Notes under the pieces: generated by a model
Told to the model about the DNA's origin: nothing
The model's database searches: none
The model's input: only the letters and a program-made list of their open reading frames with translations
NCBI RefSeq assembly: GCF_028532725.1
Contig: NZ_JAQKGU010000006.1
Span: forward strand, 124,001-188,000
Reading direction: 5' to 3'
DNA from: Desulfovibrio sp. Fe33
GTDB taxonomy: Bacteria > Desulfobacterota > Desulfovibrionia > Desulfovibrionales > Desulfovibrionaceae
DNA length: 64,000 nucleotides
In this document: piece after piece, positions 17,336 through 26,658 of the stretch
Layout of the letters: each line of letters starts with the position of its first letter
Position numbering within the stretch: the first letter of the stretch is position 1
Program-made: the position numbers and the translations under genes

Positions 17336-17475
17336 TGCGCCTGGCGGCCATCAGGGCCCGTGGCTGGTGACAATGCGGGGCCGGGCATTGCTTTTTGCGC
17401 CCACTTCCTCTACGGTTTTCTAGAAAAAATCGAGAGATTCACCCGTTCCCCGGACACAGGACACACGGAGGAAGA

Positions 17476-18210
17476 ATGCGACACCTCGCGGCCCTGTTCG
17501 CCATATCGGTTTTGCTGGCCTTGGTCGGCTGCGGCCCGAAGCATGTTCCTTCGACGCCGTCGGGCTCCGGGGACAGCGGCGTGCGGTTCGACCCGAAGAC
17601 CCGGCCGTACACTGTCCTGGGCAAGACCTATTATCCGTTGAAATCCGCTGCGGGCTACGACGAGGTCGGTCTGGCCTCTTGGTACGGCGCGGATTTTCAC
17701 GGCAGGAAGACGGCTAACGGGCAGACCTACAATATGTACGGCGTGTCCGCAGCCCACAAGACGCTTCCGCTGGGTTCCCGGGTGCGCGTCACCAATCTGG
17801 AGAACGACCGCACCGTTATCCTGACCATCAACGATCGGGGACCGTTCGTGAACGAGCGCATCCTCGATCTGTCCTACGGGGCGGCGAAAAAGCTCGGCAC
17901 GGTGGAACGCGGCGTGGCCAAGGTCCGCGTCACCTCCCTGACGACGGAGGTCGTCCCCGAGCGGCTCAAGGACACGCCCGGCAGGCTTTATCATGTGCGC
18001 GTAGGGGCCTTTGCCGTCAGGGACAACGCCCTGCGGGTGCATAGGCAACTGCTGGCTTCCGGGTACAGCGGCGCCAACATTACCGTTGTCGACCGGGACG
18101 GCCAGATGCTGCACATCGTTCAGGCCGGGAGCTTCAAGACGAGGGATCAGGCGGAACGTGTTCTGGAAGCTCTCAAAGGGGAGTTTCCGACCTGCTACAT
18201 TATCAGTTGA
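17476..18210 (+). CDS. rlpA: RlpA-type lipoprotein with SPOR domain
   Basis: This 244-residue lipoprotein starts MRHLAALFAISVLLALVGCG with a lipobox cysteine at residue 19. A double-psi beta-barrel follows (GLASWYGADFHGRKTANGQ, and DRGPFVNERILDLS). The C-terminal ~75 residues form a SPOR domain (YHVRVGAFAVRDNALRVHRQ) that binds denuded peptidoglycan at the septum. RlpA proteins act as septal lytic transglycosylases or structural proteins. Confidence 0.9.
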   Translation: MRHLAALFAISVLLALVGCGPKHVPSTPSGSGDSGVRFDPKTRPYTVLGKTYYPLKSAAGYDEVGLASWYGADFHGRKTANGQTYNMYGVSAAHKTLPLGSRVRVTNLENDRTVILTINDRGPFVNERILDLSYGAAKKLGTVERGVAKVRVTSLTTEVVPERLKDTPGRLYHVRVGAFAVRDNALRVHRQLLASGYSGANITVVDRDGQMLHIVQAGSFKTRDQAERVLEALKGEFPTCYIIS

Positions 18211-18305
18211 AATTCACCCGAAGTGGTGGCATAGCATCCCGGTTTTGTGTATGAACTCTGCGTGGGACGTGGCTTTTTGCGCTTCCCATTCACCAGGCGA
18301 GAGTG

Positions 18306-18335
18306 TATGACACTAAGACTTATTTACGTGTCATA
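18306..18335. promoter_or_regulatory. Perfect inverted repeat before the HU gene
   Basis: TATGACAC (18306-18313) and GTGTCATA (18328-18335) form a perfect 8-bp inverted repeat separated by 14 bases, about 40 bases before the HU start. It is well placed for an operator. Confidence 0.5.
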
Positions 18336-18372
18336 TGTAGATAGTATCCATAAACCACTATAGGAGTTTTTT

Positions 18373-18645
18373 ATGACCAAAGCTGAACTCGTAGCGAAAA
18401 TCGCTGAAAAGATCGGCACTTCCAAAGCCCAGGCCGAGGCTTCCATGAACGCTATCCTGGACACCATCCAGGAGGAGCTGGCCGCAGGCAACAAGCTGAC
18501 CCTGACCGGTTTCGGTACTTTCAGCGTGAGCGAGCGCCAGGCCCGCACCGGCCGCAACCCGCGCACCGGCGCTGCATTGAACATCCCGGCCTGCAAGGTC
18601 GCCCAGTTCAAGCCCGGCAAGGTCCTGAAGGACGCCGTAAAATAG
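18373..18645 (+). CDS. hup: DNA-binding protein HU
   Basis: This 90-residue nucleoid protein has the HU/IHF signature GFGTFSVSERQARTGRNPRT and standard length. It bends DNA without strong sequence preference. TAGGAG precedes the ATG. A terminator follows immediately. IHF is less likely because the arm residues and length match HU. Confidence 0.95.
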   Translation: MTKAELVAKIAEKIGTSKAQAEASMNAILDTIQEELAAGNKLTLTGFGTFSVSERQARTGRNPRTGAALNIPACKVAQFKPGKVLKDAVK

Positions 18646-18664
18646 CTGCGAGGCTGTTTTTGAG

Positions 18665-18703
18665 AAAAAAGCCCCCCCGGCATCGAGTCGGGGGGGCTTT
18701 TTT
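18665..18703 (+). terminator. Terminator after HU, probably bidirectional
   Basis: AAAAAAGCCCCCCC faces GGGGGGGCTTTTTT around a 10-base loop. It can end both HU and the convergent chemoreceptor gene. Confidence 0.9.
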
Positions 18704-18722
18704 ACGCGGTGGCGGTGACGGG

Positions 18723-20300
18723 TTATTTCATCCTGCCGACCACGTCGTTCAAATGACGGGCCAGTTCGGCCACGCGGTCGATGGCCTTGGACGCTTCTAT
18801 CATGAGTTCGTCGGTCTCGCCGCAAACCCTGTTCACATCCGAGGTGGCCGCGCTGATCTGCTCGCTGGCAGAGGATTGCTGCTCGGCTGCGGCGGCGATG
18901 GAGTGGACCTGGTCGGAGGTGTCCATTGTCGTTGACAGAATGGACGCCAGGGCTTCGCCGGAGCGGCCCGCGAGGTCCGTGCTTCGGGTGACGGAGTCCA
19001 CCGCGGTCTGGGTGGCGCGCACATTCTGCCGGGCAACTTCCTGAATCCCCTTGACCGCCGAGTGCACTTCGCTGGTGGCGTTCATGGTCTTTTCCGCCAG
19101 CTTGCGGACCTCGTCGGCGACAACCGCGAAGCCGCGTCCGGCATCGCCCGCGCGGGCCGCCTCGATGGCCGCGTTGAGAGCCAGCAGGTTGGTCTGGTCG
19201 GCGATATCTTCGATGACTCCGAGAACCACGCCGATTTCCTCGGCTTGATGGTCAAGCTGCTCCATGGACAGTTTGAGTCCCGATGCGTGCTGCGAAACTT
19301 CGTCGATGGCCACGATCACCTCGCCGACCACGTCTTTGCCCGCGCTGGCCTGGTCGCTGGCGGCGCGGGCATCAGTCGCCGCCCTCTGGGCGAATCGGGC
19401 CACTTCCAGCACGGCGGCGTTCATTTCCTCCATGGCTGCGGCGGTTTCCGTGGTGCGATCGGTCTGCTTGCGGGAGCCTTCCCGGGCCTTGGCGACCATT
19501 TCTTCAAGAAGGGCCGAGGCTTCGGCCAGTTCGCCCGAGATGCCGGTGGCCTCGCTCGCGGCAGTGGAAATGCGTTGGTTCTGATCGAGAATTTCCCGTT
19601 CGTGTTGCCTCGTCTTCGTGGTGTTCAGGTACAGGCAGCAGCCGCCGATGACCCGGTCCTCCACGTCGTGCAAGGGAAAGAGGTTGATGAGCACGTTGAT
19701 GTCGCTGCCGTCGGCGTGCTTGAAGACGCCTTCGACATTCATTTCCCTCGAGTCGTCGGCCATGCGGTCCGCGATCTTGGACCGGCGGTCGTCCTTGTAG
19801 AATATCTGGGAGATCATCCTGCCGTAATAGGTCTCGGGGTCCTCGCGGGAGCCGAGCATATCCAGGCATTCCCTGTTCAGGTAGGTGATGCGCTGGCCGG
19901 TGTCCACGATGCAGCAGGGGATGGGAAGTCCGTGCAGTATGGATCGGGCGAAGCCGAGGCGCTCCTTGTAGCGCGTGGCGAGCTCGCCCACCTTTTCGCC
20001 CAGCCCCGGAGCCTTGGTCGCCAGGGTGTCGGCGTCGGCCTTGGCGTATTCCTCGTCGAGCAGGTGCCCGGTGAATTCCGAAACTGCGGCGGCAGGGCAC
20101 ACCAGGGCGCGATGGAGCAGCGTGAAGACGACCGCCCCCAGGACGGCGAATACCGCGATCAGGATCGCGGCGAAGGCGATGCATGATCCGGACAGGTCGA
20201 AGAGGATGGAACTGGCCGCGACGACAAGGGCGGAAATGAGCAGCGTGGCGGCGTACAGACCCGCAGTGAGCTTGAATCGGAAAGGAATGGTGTTGGGCAT
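18723..20300 (-). CDS. Methyl-accepting chemotaxis protein with cytoplasmic PAS domain
   Basis: This 525-residue receptor has two hydrophobic helices near the N-terminus (about 10-75) with almost no periplasmic loop. A PAS domain follows at about 135-260 ([20 protein letters not shown]). The signalling hairpin has the conserved tip [20 protein letters not shown] and [19 protein letters not shown]. The sensor is therefore intracellular, as in Aer-like redox receptors. The start may be 20300 or 20309; neither has a good ribosome-binding site. Confidence 0.9.
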   Translation of the reverse strand: MPNTIPFRFKLTAGLYAATLLISALVVAASSILFDLSGSCIAFAAILIAVFAVLGAVVFTLLHRALVCPAAAVSEFTGHLLDEEYAKADADTLATKAPGLGEKVGELATRYKERLGFARSILHGLPIPCCIVDTGQRITYLNRECLDMLGSREDPETYYGRMISQIFYKDDRRSKIADRMADDSREMNVEGVFKHADGSDINVLINLFPLHDVEDRVIGGCCLYLNTTKTRQHEREILDQNQRISTAASEATGISGELAEASALLEEMVAKAREGSRKQTDRTTETAAAMEEMNAAVLEVARFAQRAATDARAASDQASAGKDVVGEVIVAIDEVSQHASGLKLSMEQLDHQAEEIGVVLGVIEDIADQTNLLALNAAIEAARAGDAGRGFAVVADEVRKLAEKTMNATSEVHSAVKGIQEVARQNVRATQTAVDSVTRSTDLAGRSGEALASILSTTMDTSDQVHSIAAAAEQQSSASEQISAATSDVNRVCGETDELMIEASKAIDRVAELARHLNDVVGRMK

Positions 20301-20334
20301 GGTTTGCATCCGGTGGGAAGGCGTTAAAATGAGA

Positions 20335-20367
20335 GGGTTCCCCGTTCGTGGTGTGAACGGGGAACCC
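20335..20367 (-). terminator. Strong hairpin after lutBA
   Basis: GGGTTCCCCGTTC pairs perfectly with GAACGGGGAACCC (13 bp, 7-base loop). There is no long T run on the minus strand, so it may be a 3' stabilising hairpin as much as a terminator. It separates the lactate operon from the chemoreceptor gene. Confidence 0.65.
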
Positions 20368-20464
20368 ATTTGAGGCCGGTTCGTTCAGGAGGAAGCAGGG
20401 TGTGGTTGCTTCTACGGATTGCGGTCCTTACCTTCTGATAGCCTCAAATTATTGGCGAAGCCTA

Positions 20465-22615
20465 TTACTTCTTGTTCTTGGACATGACCTCTGCCACGTG
20501 TTTCACCTGGACTCTGGACCCCCGACGCTTGAGGCCGCCGCGCAACTGCATGATGCAGCCGGGGCAGTCGGTCAGCAGGGTGTCCGCGCCGGTGGCCTCG
20601 ACATTGTCGAGCTTCTTCTTGAGCAGCTCGGCCGAGAGTTCGGGGAACTTCATGGAGAAGGTGCCGCCGAAACCGCAGCAGACCTCTTCCTCGGCGCATT
20701 CGACGTATTCCATGCCGCTCTTCTCGATGAGCTGGCGCGGCGCTTCGTGGACATCCAGGCCCCGGCACAGGTGGCAAGGCGCATGGTAGGTGGCCTTTTC
20801 ACCGGTCTGCCTGAAGTCTTCGGCGTTCACCTTGAGCACGTCGTTGACGAAGGAGGAGTAGTCGATGATCTTGGCCGCGAACGCGTCCGCCCTGAGTTTC
20901 ATGGCGGGCTTGTCCATGACCAGTTTGGGATAGTTGTGCTTGAGATGCGCGGCGCAGGAGGCGCAGAGGGTGACGATGTAGTCATAGGCCTCGGGCTCGA
21001 AGGCGCGCAGGTTCTGCACGGCCACGTCGCGGGACGCCTTTGTCTCGCCCATCATCTGCACCGGCAGGCCGCAGCAGGACTGTTCCTCGGGGAATTCCAT
21101 GGCGACATCGTTGGCCGCGAAGACGTCAACGGCGGCCTGCATCTGCTCGGGATAGACGAAGTCCTGCACGCAGCCCGAGAACAGGGCGACGCGGTACTTG
21201 GGATTCGCCACCCGGGGACGCTTCTCCTTCCACCAGTCGCGGAACGGGGTCTCGGCGATGGTCGGCAGGGCGCGGAAGCCGTGCTCCTTGGAGAAGATCA
21301 TGGGCAGATGGCGGATGAATCCGTCCTTCTCGGCCACGGGCTTCTGGCCCCACTTGGCGGTGCGCAGCAGGGTGTGGAACAGCTTGCGGTTCTTGAGCAT
21401 CTTGCCGAGCAGGAAACTGGGCAGCGGATGGCCGTCCTCGTCCTGGATGCGCGCGTGAATCTCCTTGATGAGACGCGGAAGGTCGATGCCGCCCGCGCAG
21501 ACGTCCTTGCACGCTTCGCAGTTGATGCAGTTCTGAACCAGGTTCTTGGCCTTGTCCTTGCCGTGGAAGAAGTAGGTCAGAATCAGGCCGATGGCGCCGA
21601 TGTAGATATGACCCATCTTGTGGCCGCCCACCAGGCGGTAGACCGGGCAGACGTTGGCGCAGGCGCCGCAGCGCACGCAACGGTTGACCTGGGAGAAGAG
21701 CGGGTCCTTGATGAGTTCGCTCCGGCCGTTGTCGAGCACCACGTAGTGGATTTCCTTCCTGCCGTCCTCGGCCGCCAAACATTCGTTGTTGCCGGTGATC
21801 CAGGTCACGTAGGACGTGATCGCCTGGCCGGTGGCGTTGCGCGGCAGCACCTTGAGGATGCGCAGGGCGTCATGCAGGGTGGGCAGCAGCTTGTCGATGC
21901 CCATCAGCGCGACGTGGACCCTGGGCAGGGTGGACACCAGACGGGCGTTGCCCTCGTTGGTGACCAGACCGATGGAGCCGGTCTCGGCTATGGCGAAGTT
22001 GGCGCCGGTGATGCCCATGTCGGCTTCGACGTATTTCTGCCGGAGCTCGCGGCGGGCCACCTTGACCAGCTTTTCGATGTCGCTGTCCTGCTCCTTGCCG
22101 GTGACCTCGGTGAAGAGGTCGCCCACCTGGAAGCGGGAGAGATGGATGGCGGGCATGACCATGTGGGACGGGCCCTCATGGCGCAGCTGGATGATCCATT
22201 CGCCCAGGTCGGTCTCGGTCACTTCGAGACCGGCGTCCTCCAGGTCGTGGTTGAGCAGGGTTTCTTCCGCCGTCATGGACTTGGACTTGACGATCTTCTT
22301 GCAGTTCGCGTCCTTGGCGATTTGGGCTATGATCCGGTTTGCCTCATCGCCGTCTTTGGCGAAGTGCACATGGATACCGGCGGCCTCGGCGTTCTCCTTG
22401 AACTCCCGATACAGGGCATCGGCGTTGCGGGCGGCTTCGTCCTTGGAATCGGCGATCTCCTTGATCAGTCCGCGGACGTCCATATCCTTGAACGCGTTGG
22501 CTCGGCCGGCGCGGTAGGCGATGGCGAAGTTGTCGAGAGTCGTGCGCAGGAAGTCGTTTCCGAGCGTCTCGCGCAATTCCTCGCGGTATTCTTTGAGGTC
22601 ATTAGCTTTCTGCAT
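20465..22615 (-). CDS. Fused LutB-LutA iron-sulfur subunit of L-lactate dehydrogenase
   Basis: This 716-residue protein joins two parts that are separate in Bacillus and many other bacteria. Residues ~1-430 are LutB-like, with GITGANFAIAETGSIGLVTN, the cluster motifs CVRCGACANVCP and CINCEACKDVCAGG. The C-terminal part is LutA-like with two CCG domains (FSGCVQDFVYPE, SCCGLPV, CASCAAHLKHNYP, EVCCGFGGTFS, DCPGCIMQLRGG). With LutC it should oxidise L-lactate to pyruvate. It corresponds to the DVU3033 arrangement of D. vulgaris. It starts 2 bases after the lutC stop and is the last gene of the lactate operon. Confidence 0.92.
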   Translation of the reverse strand: MQKANDLKEYREELRETLGNDFLRTTLDNFAIAYRAGRANAFKDMDVRGLIKEIADSKDEAARNADALYREFKENAEAAGIHVHFAKDGDEANRIIAQIAKDANCKKIVKSKSMTAEETLLNHDLEDAGLEVTETDLGEWIIQLRHEGPSHMVMPAIHLSRFQVGDLFTEVTGKEQDSDIEKLVKVARRELRQKYVEADMGITGANFAIAETGSIGLVTNEGNARLVSTLPRVHVALMGIDKLLPTLHDALRILKVLPRNATGQAITSYVTWITGNNECLAAEDGRKEIHYVVLDNGRSELIKDPLFSQVNRCVRCGACANVCPVYRLVGGHKMGHIYIGAIGLILTYFFHGKDKAKNLVQNCINCEACKDVCAGGIDLPRLIKEIHARIQDEDGHPLPSFLLGKMLKNRKLFHTLLRTAKWGQKPVAEKDGFIRHLPMIFSKEHGFRALPTIAETPFRDWWKEKRPRVANPKYRVALFSGCVQDFVYPEQMQAAVDVFAANDVAMEFPEEQSCCGLPVQMMGETKASRDVAVQNLRAFEPEAYDYIVTLCASCAAHLKHNYPKLVMDKPAMKLRADAFAAKIIDYSSFVNDVLKVNAEDFRQTGEKATYHAPCHLCRGLDVHEAPRQLIEKSGMEYVECAEEEVCCGFGGTFSMKFPELSAELLKKKLDNVEATGADTLLTDCPGCIMQLRGGLKRRGSRVQVKHVAEVMSKNKK

Positions 22616-22617
22616 GA

Positions 22618-23244
22618 CTAGTCCTCCAGGATCAGGATGTGCAATTCAAGGGGGCCGTGAACGCCCAGGGCCAGGACGCGCTCGATGTCGGCGGTACGGC
22701 TCGGGCCGGTGATGAAGGCCAGGTAGTCCGGCGTCTTCTTCATCCTTGTCAGCATCATCTTTTCCACCGCGTAGGTGTTGGCCTTGATCTTGGATTTGGG
22801 CAGCACACAGACGTGGAACTCGCTGACCATGGTGGCCAGACGCATTTCCTCGCCCGGACAGTCGAGCATCAGCGTGCCGGTGTCGGCAATGCCGTACTCG
22901 GCGAAGGTGAACCCGATGTCCACGCCGGCCAGGTGGTCGCGCATCCCCTCGGAGATACACTCGAACCCGGCTTTCTTGGCCTGGGCGGCCAGCTTCTTGT
23001 ACAGGTCCTCATTGAGGCCCGGCGCGGCGATGACCTTTTTCTGCTTGGCATCGCACAACGCCTCGGCCTTGTCGGACAGGTCGGCTTCGCAGCCGCTGAT
23101 CATGAGCTGGCAGGCTTCCTTCTTGTCACACAGGTTGATGACATATTTCAGCGCATCGTCTTCAGTGGCGATGCTCGTCACCTTGGCGGAGACGAGCCCC
23201 GCCTTCTCAACAAACTTCTGGTACAAATCTTCCTTGGAAGGCAT
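22618..23244 (-). CDS. lutC: LutC/YkgG-family lactate utilisation protein
   Basis: This 208-residue LUD-domain protein is the third part of the Lut L-lactate oxidation complex. The core DIGFTFAEYGIADTGTLML and the C-terminal FITGPSRTADIERVLALGVHGP motif are diagnostic. The ATG at 23244 has GGAGG eight bases upstream; an upstream frame start at 23259 overlaps that site. It lies between ackA and lutBA in one operon. Confidence 0.92.
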   Translation of the reverse strand: MPSKEDLYQKFVEKAGLVSAKVTSIATEDDALKYVINLCDKKEACQLMISGCEADLSDKAEALCDAKQKKVIAAPGLNEDLYKKLAAQAKKAGFECISEGMRDHLAGVDIGFTFAEYGIADTGTLMLDCPGEEMRLATMVSEFHVCVLPKSKIKANTYAVEKMMLTRMKKTPDYLAFITGPSRTADIERVLALGVHGPLELHILILED

Positions 23245-23305
23245 CGTACCTACCTCCATGTATTGTTATGACCCCGGCCCATTCGGACCGCCACAACGGG
23301 TCGTT

Positions 23306-24508
23306 TTATTTGGCAAGCATCATGGCCTCGCGGGCTATGGCGAGTTCTTCGTTCGTCGGAATGACCCAGATCGCCACCGCACTGTCTTCGGTGCTGATCT
23401 TGCGGGCTTCCTTGGAACGGGTGGCGTTGACTTCGGCGTCGATCTTCATGCCGAAAGGCTCAAGGCCCTTGATGGTTTCGGCCCGGACGATGTCGTCGTT
23501 CTCGCCGATGCCGGCGGTGAAGACGATGGCGTCGACGCGGCCGAGAACGGCCATGTAGGAGCCGATGTATTTGCGGGTCCGGTAGGTCTGCACGTCGAGG
23601 GCGAGCTGGGCGCGTTCGTCGCCCTTTTCGACGGCGGCGTGGATGTCGCGCATGTCGTTCATGCCGCACAGTCCCTTGAGGCCGGACTCCTTATGCAGGA
23701 TGTCGTCGATGGCGGCGATGTCCAGGCCTCGGTTGACGGCCAGGTAGTTGTGGACAGCCGGGTCCACATCGCCGGAGCGGGTGCCCATCACCAGGCCTTC
23801 CAGCGGGGTCAGGCCCATGGAAGTGTCGACGCACAGGCCGTTCTTGACGGCGGAAATGGACGCGCCGTTGCCCATGTGAATGGTGATGAGGTTCATGTCC
23901 TCGACCTTCTTGTCCATGAGCCGCGCGCATTCGTTGGCCACGTACTTGTGGGAGGTGCCGTGCGCGCCGTAGCGGCGGATATGGTCCTCTTCGTAGTACT
24001 CGTAGGGCAGGGCGTACATGAACGCGTGGGGCGGCATGGTCTGGTGGAAGGCCGTGTCGAAGACCAGCACCTGCGGGACGTTGGGGAACAGCTTGGTGGC
24101 GTCCTTGGCCCCGCCCAGGTTGGCGGGGTTGTGCAGGGGGGCCAGCCGTTCGGTCTCGGTCAGGTCGGGCCACATGTCTTCGGTGATGATCACCGGATGG
24201 TTGAACTTCTCACCGCCGGCCACAACGCGGTGGCCGACGACGTCGATTTCATCCATGGTGCAGACGGCGTTCTCGCCGGTGCAGATAAGGTCGATGGACA
24301 GCTTGAGGCCCTCCCCGTGGGTCGGAATGGGCTGTTCGATCTTGGTTTTGACCTCCCTGTCGGTGCCCGGGAAGGTCTTGCTTGTCAGAACTCCCTGCTC
24401 CTCGCCGATGCGTTCCACCAGGCCGGAGACCATGACGGATTCATCAGTCATGTCGATGAGCTGGTACTTGATGGAGGAGCTGCCGGAGTTGATAACGAGA
24501 ACTTTCAT
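23306..24508 (-). CDS. ackA: Acetate kinase
   Basis: This 400-residue kinase makes ATP and acetate from acetyl phosphate, the substrate-level phosphorylation step of lactate oxidation. It starts with KVLVINSGSSSIKYQLIDM and has VFDTAFHQTMP, GAHGTSHKYVANE and GIGENDDIVRAETIKGLE. Its start directly abuts the pta stop. Confidence 0.97.
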   Translation of the reverse strand: MKVLVINSGSSSIKYQLIDMTDESVMVSGLVERIGEEQGVLTSKTFPGTDREVKTKIEQPIPTHGEGLKLSIDLICTGENAVCTMDEIDVVGHRVVAGGEKFNHPVIITEDMWPDLTETERLAPLHNPANLGGAKDATKLFPNVPQVLVFDTAFHQTMPPHAFMYALPYEYYEEDHIRRYGAHGTSHKYVANECARLMDKKVEDMNLITIHMGNGASISAVKNGLCVDTSMGLTPLEGLVMGTRSGDVDPAVHNYLAVNRGLDIAAIDDILHKESGLKGLCGMNDMRDIHAAVEKGDERAQLALDVQTYRTRKYIGSYMAVLGRVDAIVFTAGIGENDDIVRAETIKGLEPFGMKIDAEVNATRSKEARKISTEDSAVAIWVIPTNEELAIAREAMMLAK

Positions 24509-26623
24509 CTATTCACCTTTTTCAGCCTGGGCCTGGATGGCCGTGATGGCTACTGTGTTGACGATATCGGGAACGGTGCAGCCGCGCGAGAGGTCGTTGA
24601 CCGGCTTGTTCAGGCCCTGGAGAACAGGACCGATGGCCACTGCGTTGGCGGCTCGCTGCACTGCCTTGTACGTGTTGTTGCCGGTGTTCAGGTCGGGGAA
24701 GATGAACACCGTGGCCTTACCGGCCACATCGGAGTCGGGCATCTTCACGCGGGCGACGTCGGGGTCGACGGCCGCGTCATACTGGATCGGTCCGGCCACG
24801 GGGAAGTCCAGGCCGCGCTCGGCGAGGCGCTCGCGGGCGACCTTGGTGGCTTCGATGACCTTCTCCACGTCTTCGCCCTTGCCGGAGGAGCCGGTGGAGT
24901 AGCTGAGCATGGCCACGCGCGGTTCGATGCCGAAGATTCTCGCGGTTTCCGCGGAACCCAGGGCGATCTCGGCCAACTGCGCGGCGTTGGGGTTGGGGTT
25001 CACGGCGCAGTCGCCGTAGACCAGAACCCGGTCCTTGAGGCACATGAGGAAGACGCTGGAAACAATGGAGCAGCCCGGCTTGGTCTTGACGAACTCGAAG
25101 GCGGGCCGAATAGTGTGGGCCGTGGTGTTGATGGAGCCGGAGACCATGCCGTCGGCAAAGCCCTTGTGGACCATCATGGTGCCGAAGTAGGTGGGATCGG
25201 ACATGCGGTCCCAGGCCTGCTCGGCGATCATGCCCTTGTGCTTGCGCAGTTCGAGGTATTCCTCGGCGAAAGGATCAAGCAGGTCGGAGTTGACCGGATC
25301 GATGATCTGCGCGCCGGTGATGTCCAGACCGAACTTGGAGGCGTTGTCCCGGATGGTCTTTTCGTCGCCCAGCAGGATGATTTCGGCCGCGCCGCGCCGC
25401 AGGATGATGTCGGCGGCGCGCAGGACGCGCTCCTCGACGCCTTCGGGCAGGACGATCCGCTGCGGGTTGCGGGAGGCCTTGTCCAGCAGGGAGTACTCGA
25501 ACATCTTGGGCGTGACCTTGGTGGAGCGCTTCTCGACCACGCGGTCGCGCAGCTCGCTCACGTTGACGTGCTGGGCGAATCCGCCGAGCGCGGTGGCGAT
25601 GCGCTGGTAGTCGTTGGCCTCGATGCGGCCGTAGAGGGAGTTGAGCTCCTGCACGGTCTGGTAGGTGTGTCCCTTGGCGGACAGCACCGGAACCGGGACG
25701 CCGGTCCATCCCTCGATGAGCTTGTGCACGTTGACGGACACGTCGAGGCCGCCGGTGAGCACGATGCCCGCGATGTCGGGGTAGGAACTGGACAGGCGCG
25801 AGGCGAGGCTGGACAGGATGATGTCCGAGCGGTCGCCCGGGGTGATGATCAGGCTGCCCGGCTGAATGTATCCCAGGAAGTTGCCGATCTGCATGGCGGC
25901 GACCAGGTAGTTGTCTACCAACGCCTGGAGGCCGGAGTGTCCGTAGAGGACGTCGGCGTCGAGCCAGCGGCGCACGTCGTTGATGGACGGCTTGCCGAGA
26001 GCCTCGTCCTCGGGGATGACATAAACAGGCATGGGCTCCTGGCCACCCTTGCGCTCGATATGGCTGACCATTTCGTCGGTCATGCCTTCGGGTGCACGGT
26101 TGACCACACAGGCCAGGGAGTCCACGCCCTTTTCAGCCAGGGTGTCCAAGGTGGTCTGGGTGATGTTGACCACTTCCTCCGGTGCCTTGTCGCGGCCGGA
26201 CGTCACAACCAGCATGGGCGCGCCGATGTTGGCGGCGATGTCCGCGTTGAGGTCGAATTCAAAGGCGGGGTCCTTGCCCTTGAAATCGGTTCCTTCGCAG
26301 AGCACGAAGTCATATTGCTCTTCCAGCATCTTGTACTTGTTGAGAATGTTCTCGAGCACAAGGGCGTGCTGGCCGGAGTTGATGAGCTCGCGGGTCTGCT
26401 TCAGGGTGTAGGCGTACGTGTCTTCGTAGGGAATGGACAGCTTGAAGTGATCGATCATCAGAGCGATGTCGTGGTCCATTTTCCCTTCCCCCGGATCATT
26501 GATGATGGGCCGGAAGATGGCGACGTTGTGGAGTTCCCTCGTGAGCATCTGCATGACGCCGAGAACCACGGCGGACTTGCCGCTGCGTTCTTCGGTGGCG
26601 CTCACGTACAGGTTCTTGGACAT
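24509..26623 (-). CDS. pta: Phosphate acetyltransferase, long form
   Basis: This 704-residue enzyme converts acetyl-CoA and phosphate to acetyl phosphate. The N-terminal part is a dethiobiotin-synthetase-like P-loop domain (YVSATEERSGKSAVVLGVMQ) followed by a DRTGG domain (TPGDRSDIILSSLASRLSSS). The C-terminal catalytic domain includes PEGVEERVLRAADIILRRG and SYSTGSSGKGEDVEKV. It is adjacent to ackA with no gap. Confidence 0.96.
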   Translation of the reverse strand: MSKNLYVSATEERSGKSAVVLGVMQMLTRELHNVAIFRPIINDPGEGKMDHDIALMIDHFKLSIPYEDTYAYTLKQTRELINSGQHALVLENILNKYKMLEEQYDFVLCEGTDFKGKDPAFEFDLNADIAANIGAPMLVVTSGRDKAPEEVVNITQTTLDTLAEKGVDSLACVVNRAPEGMTDEMVSHIERKGGQEPMPVYVIPEDEALGKPSINDVRRWLDADVLYGHSGLQALVDNYLVAAMQIGNFLGYIQPGSLIITPGDRSDIILSSLASRLSSSYPDIAGIVLTGGLDVSVNVHKLIEGWTGVPVPVLSAKGHTYQTVQELNSLYGRIEANDYQRIATALGGFAQHVNVSELRDRVVEKRSTKVTPKMFEYSLLDKASRNPQRIVLPEGVEERVLRAADIILRRGAAEIILLGDEKTIRDNASKFGLDITGAQIIDPVNSDLLDPFAEEYLELRKHKGMIAEQAWDRMSDPTYFGTMMVHKGFADGMVSGSINTTAHTIRPAFEFVKTKPGCSIVSSVFLMCLKDRVLVYGDCAVNPNPNAAQLAEIALGSAETARIFGIEPRVAMLSYSTGSSGKGEDVEKVIEATKVARERLAERGLDFPVAGPIQYDAAVDPDVARVKMPDSDVAGKATVFIFPDLNTGNNTYKAVQRAANAVAIGPVLQGLNKPVNDLSRGCTVPDIVNTVAITAIQAQAEKGE

Positions 26624-26658
26624 GGTGCTTTTCCTTGTTTTTTGCCGTTGTTTATCCG

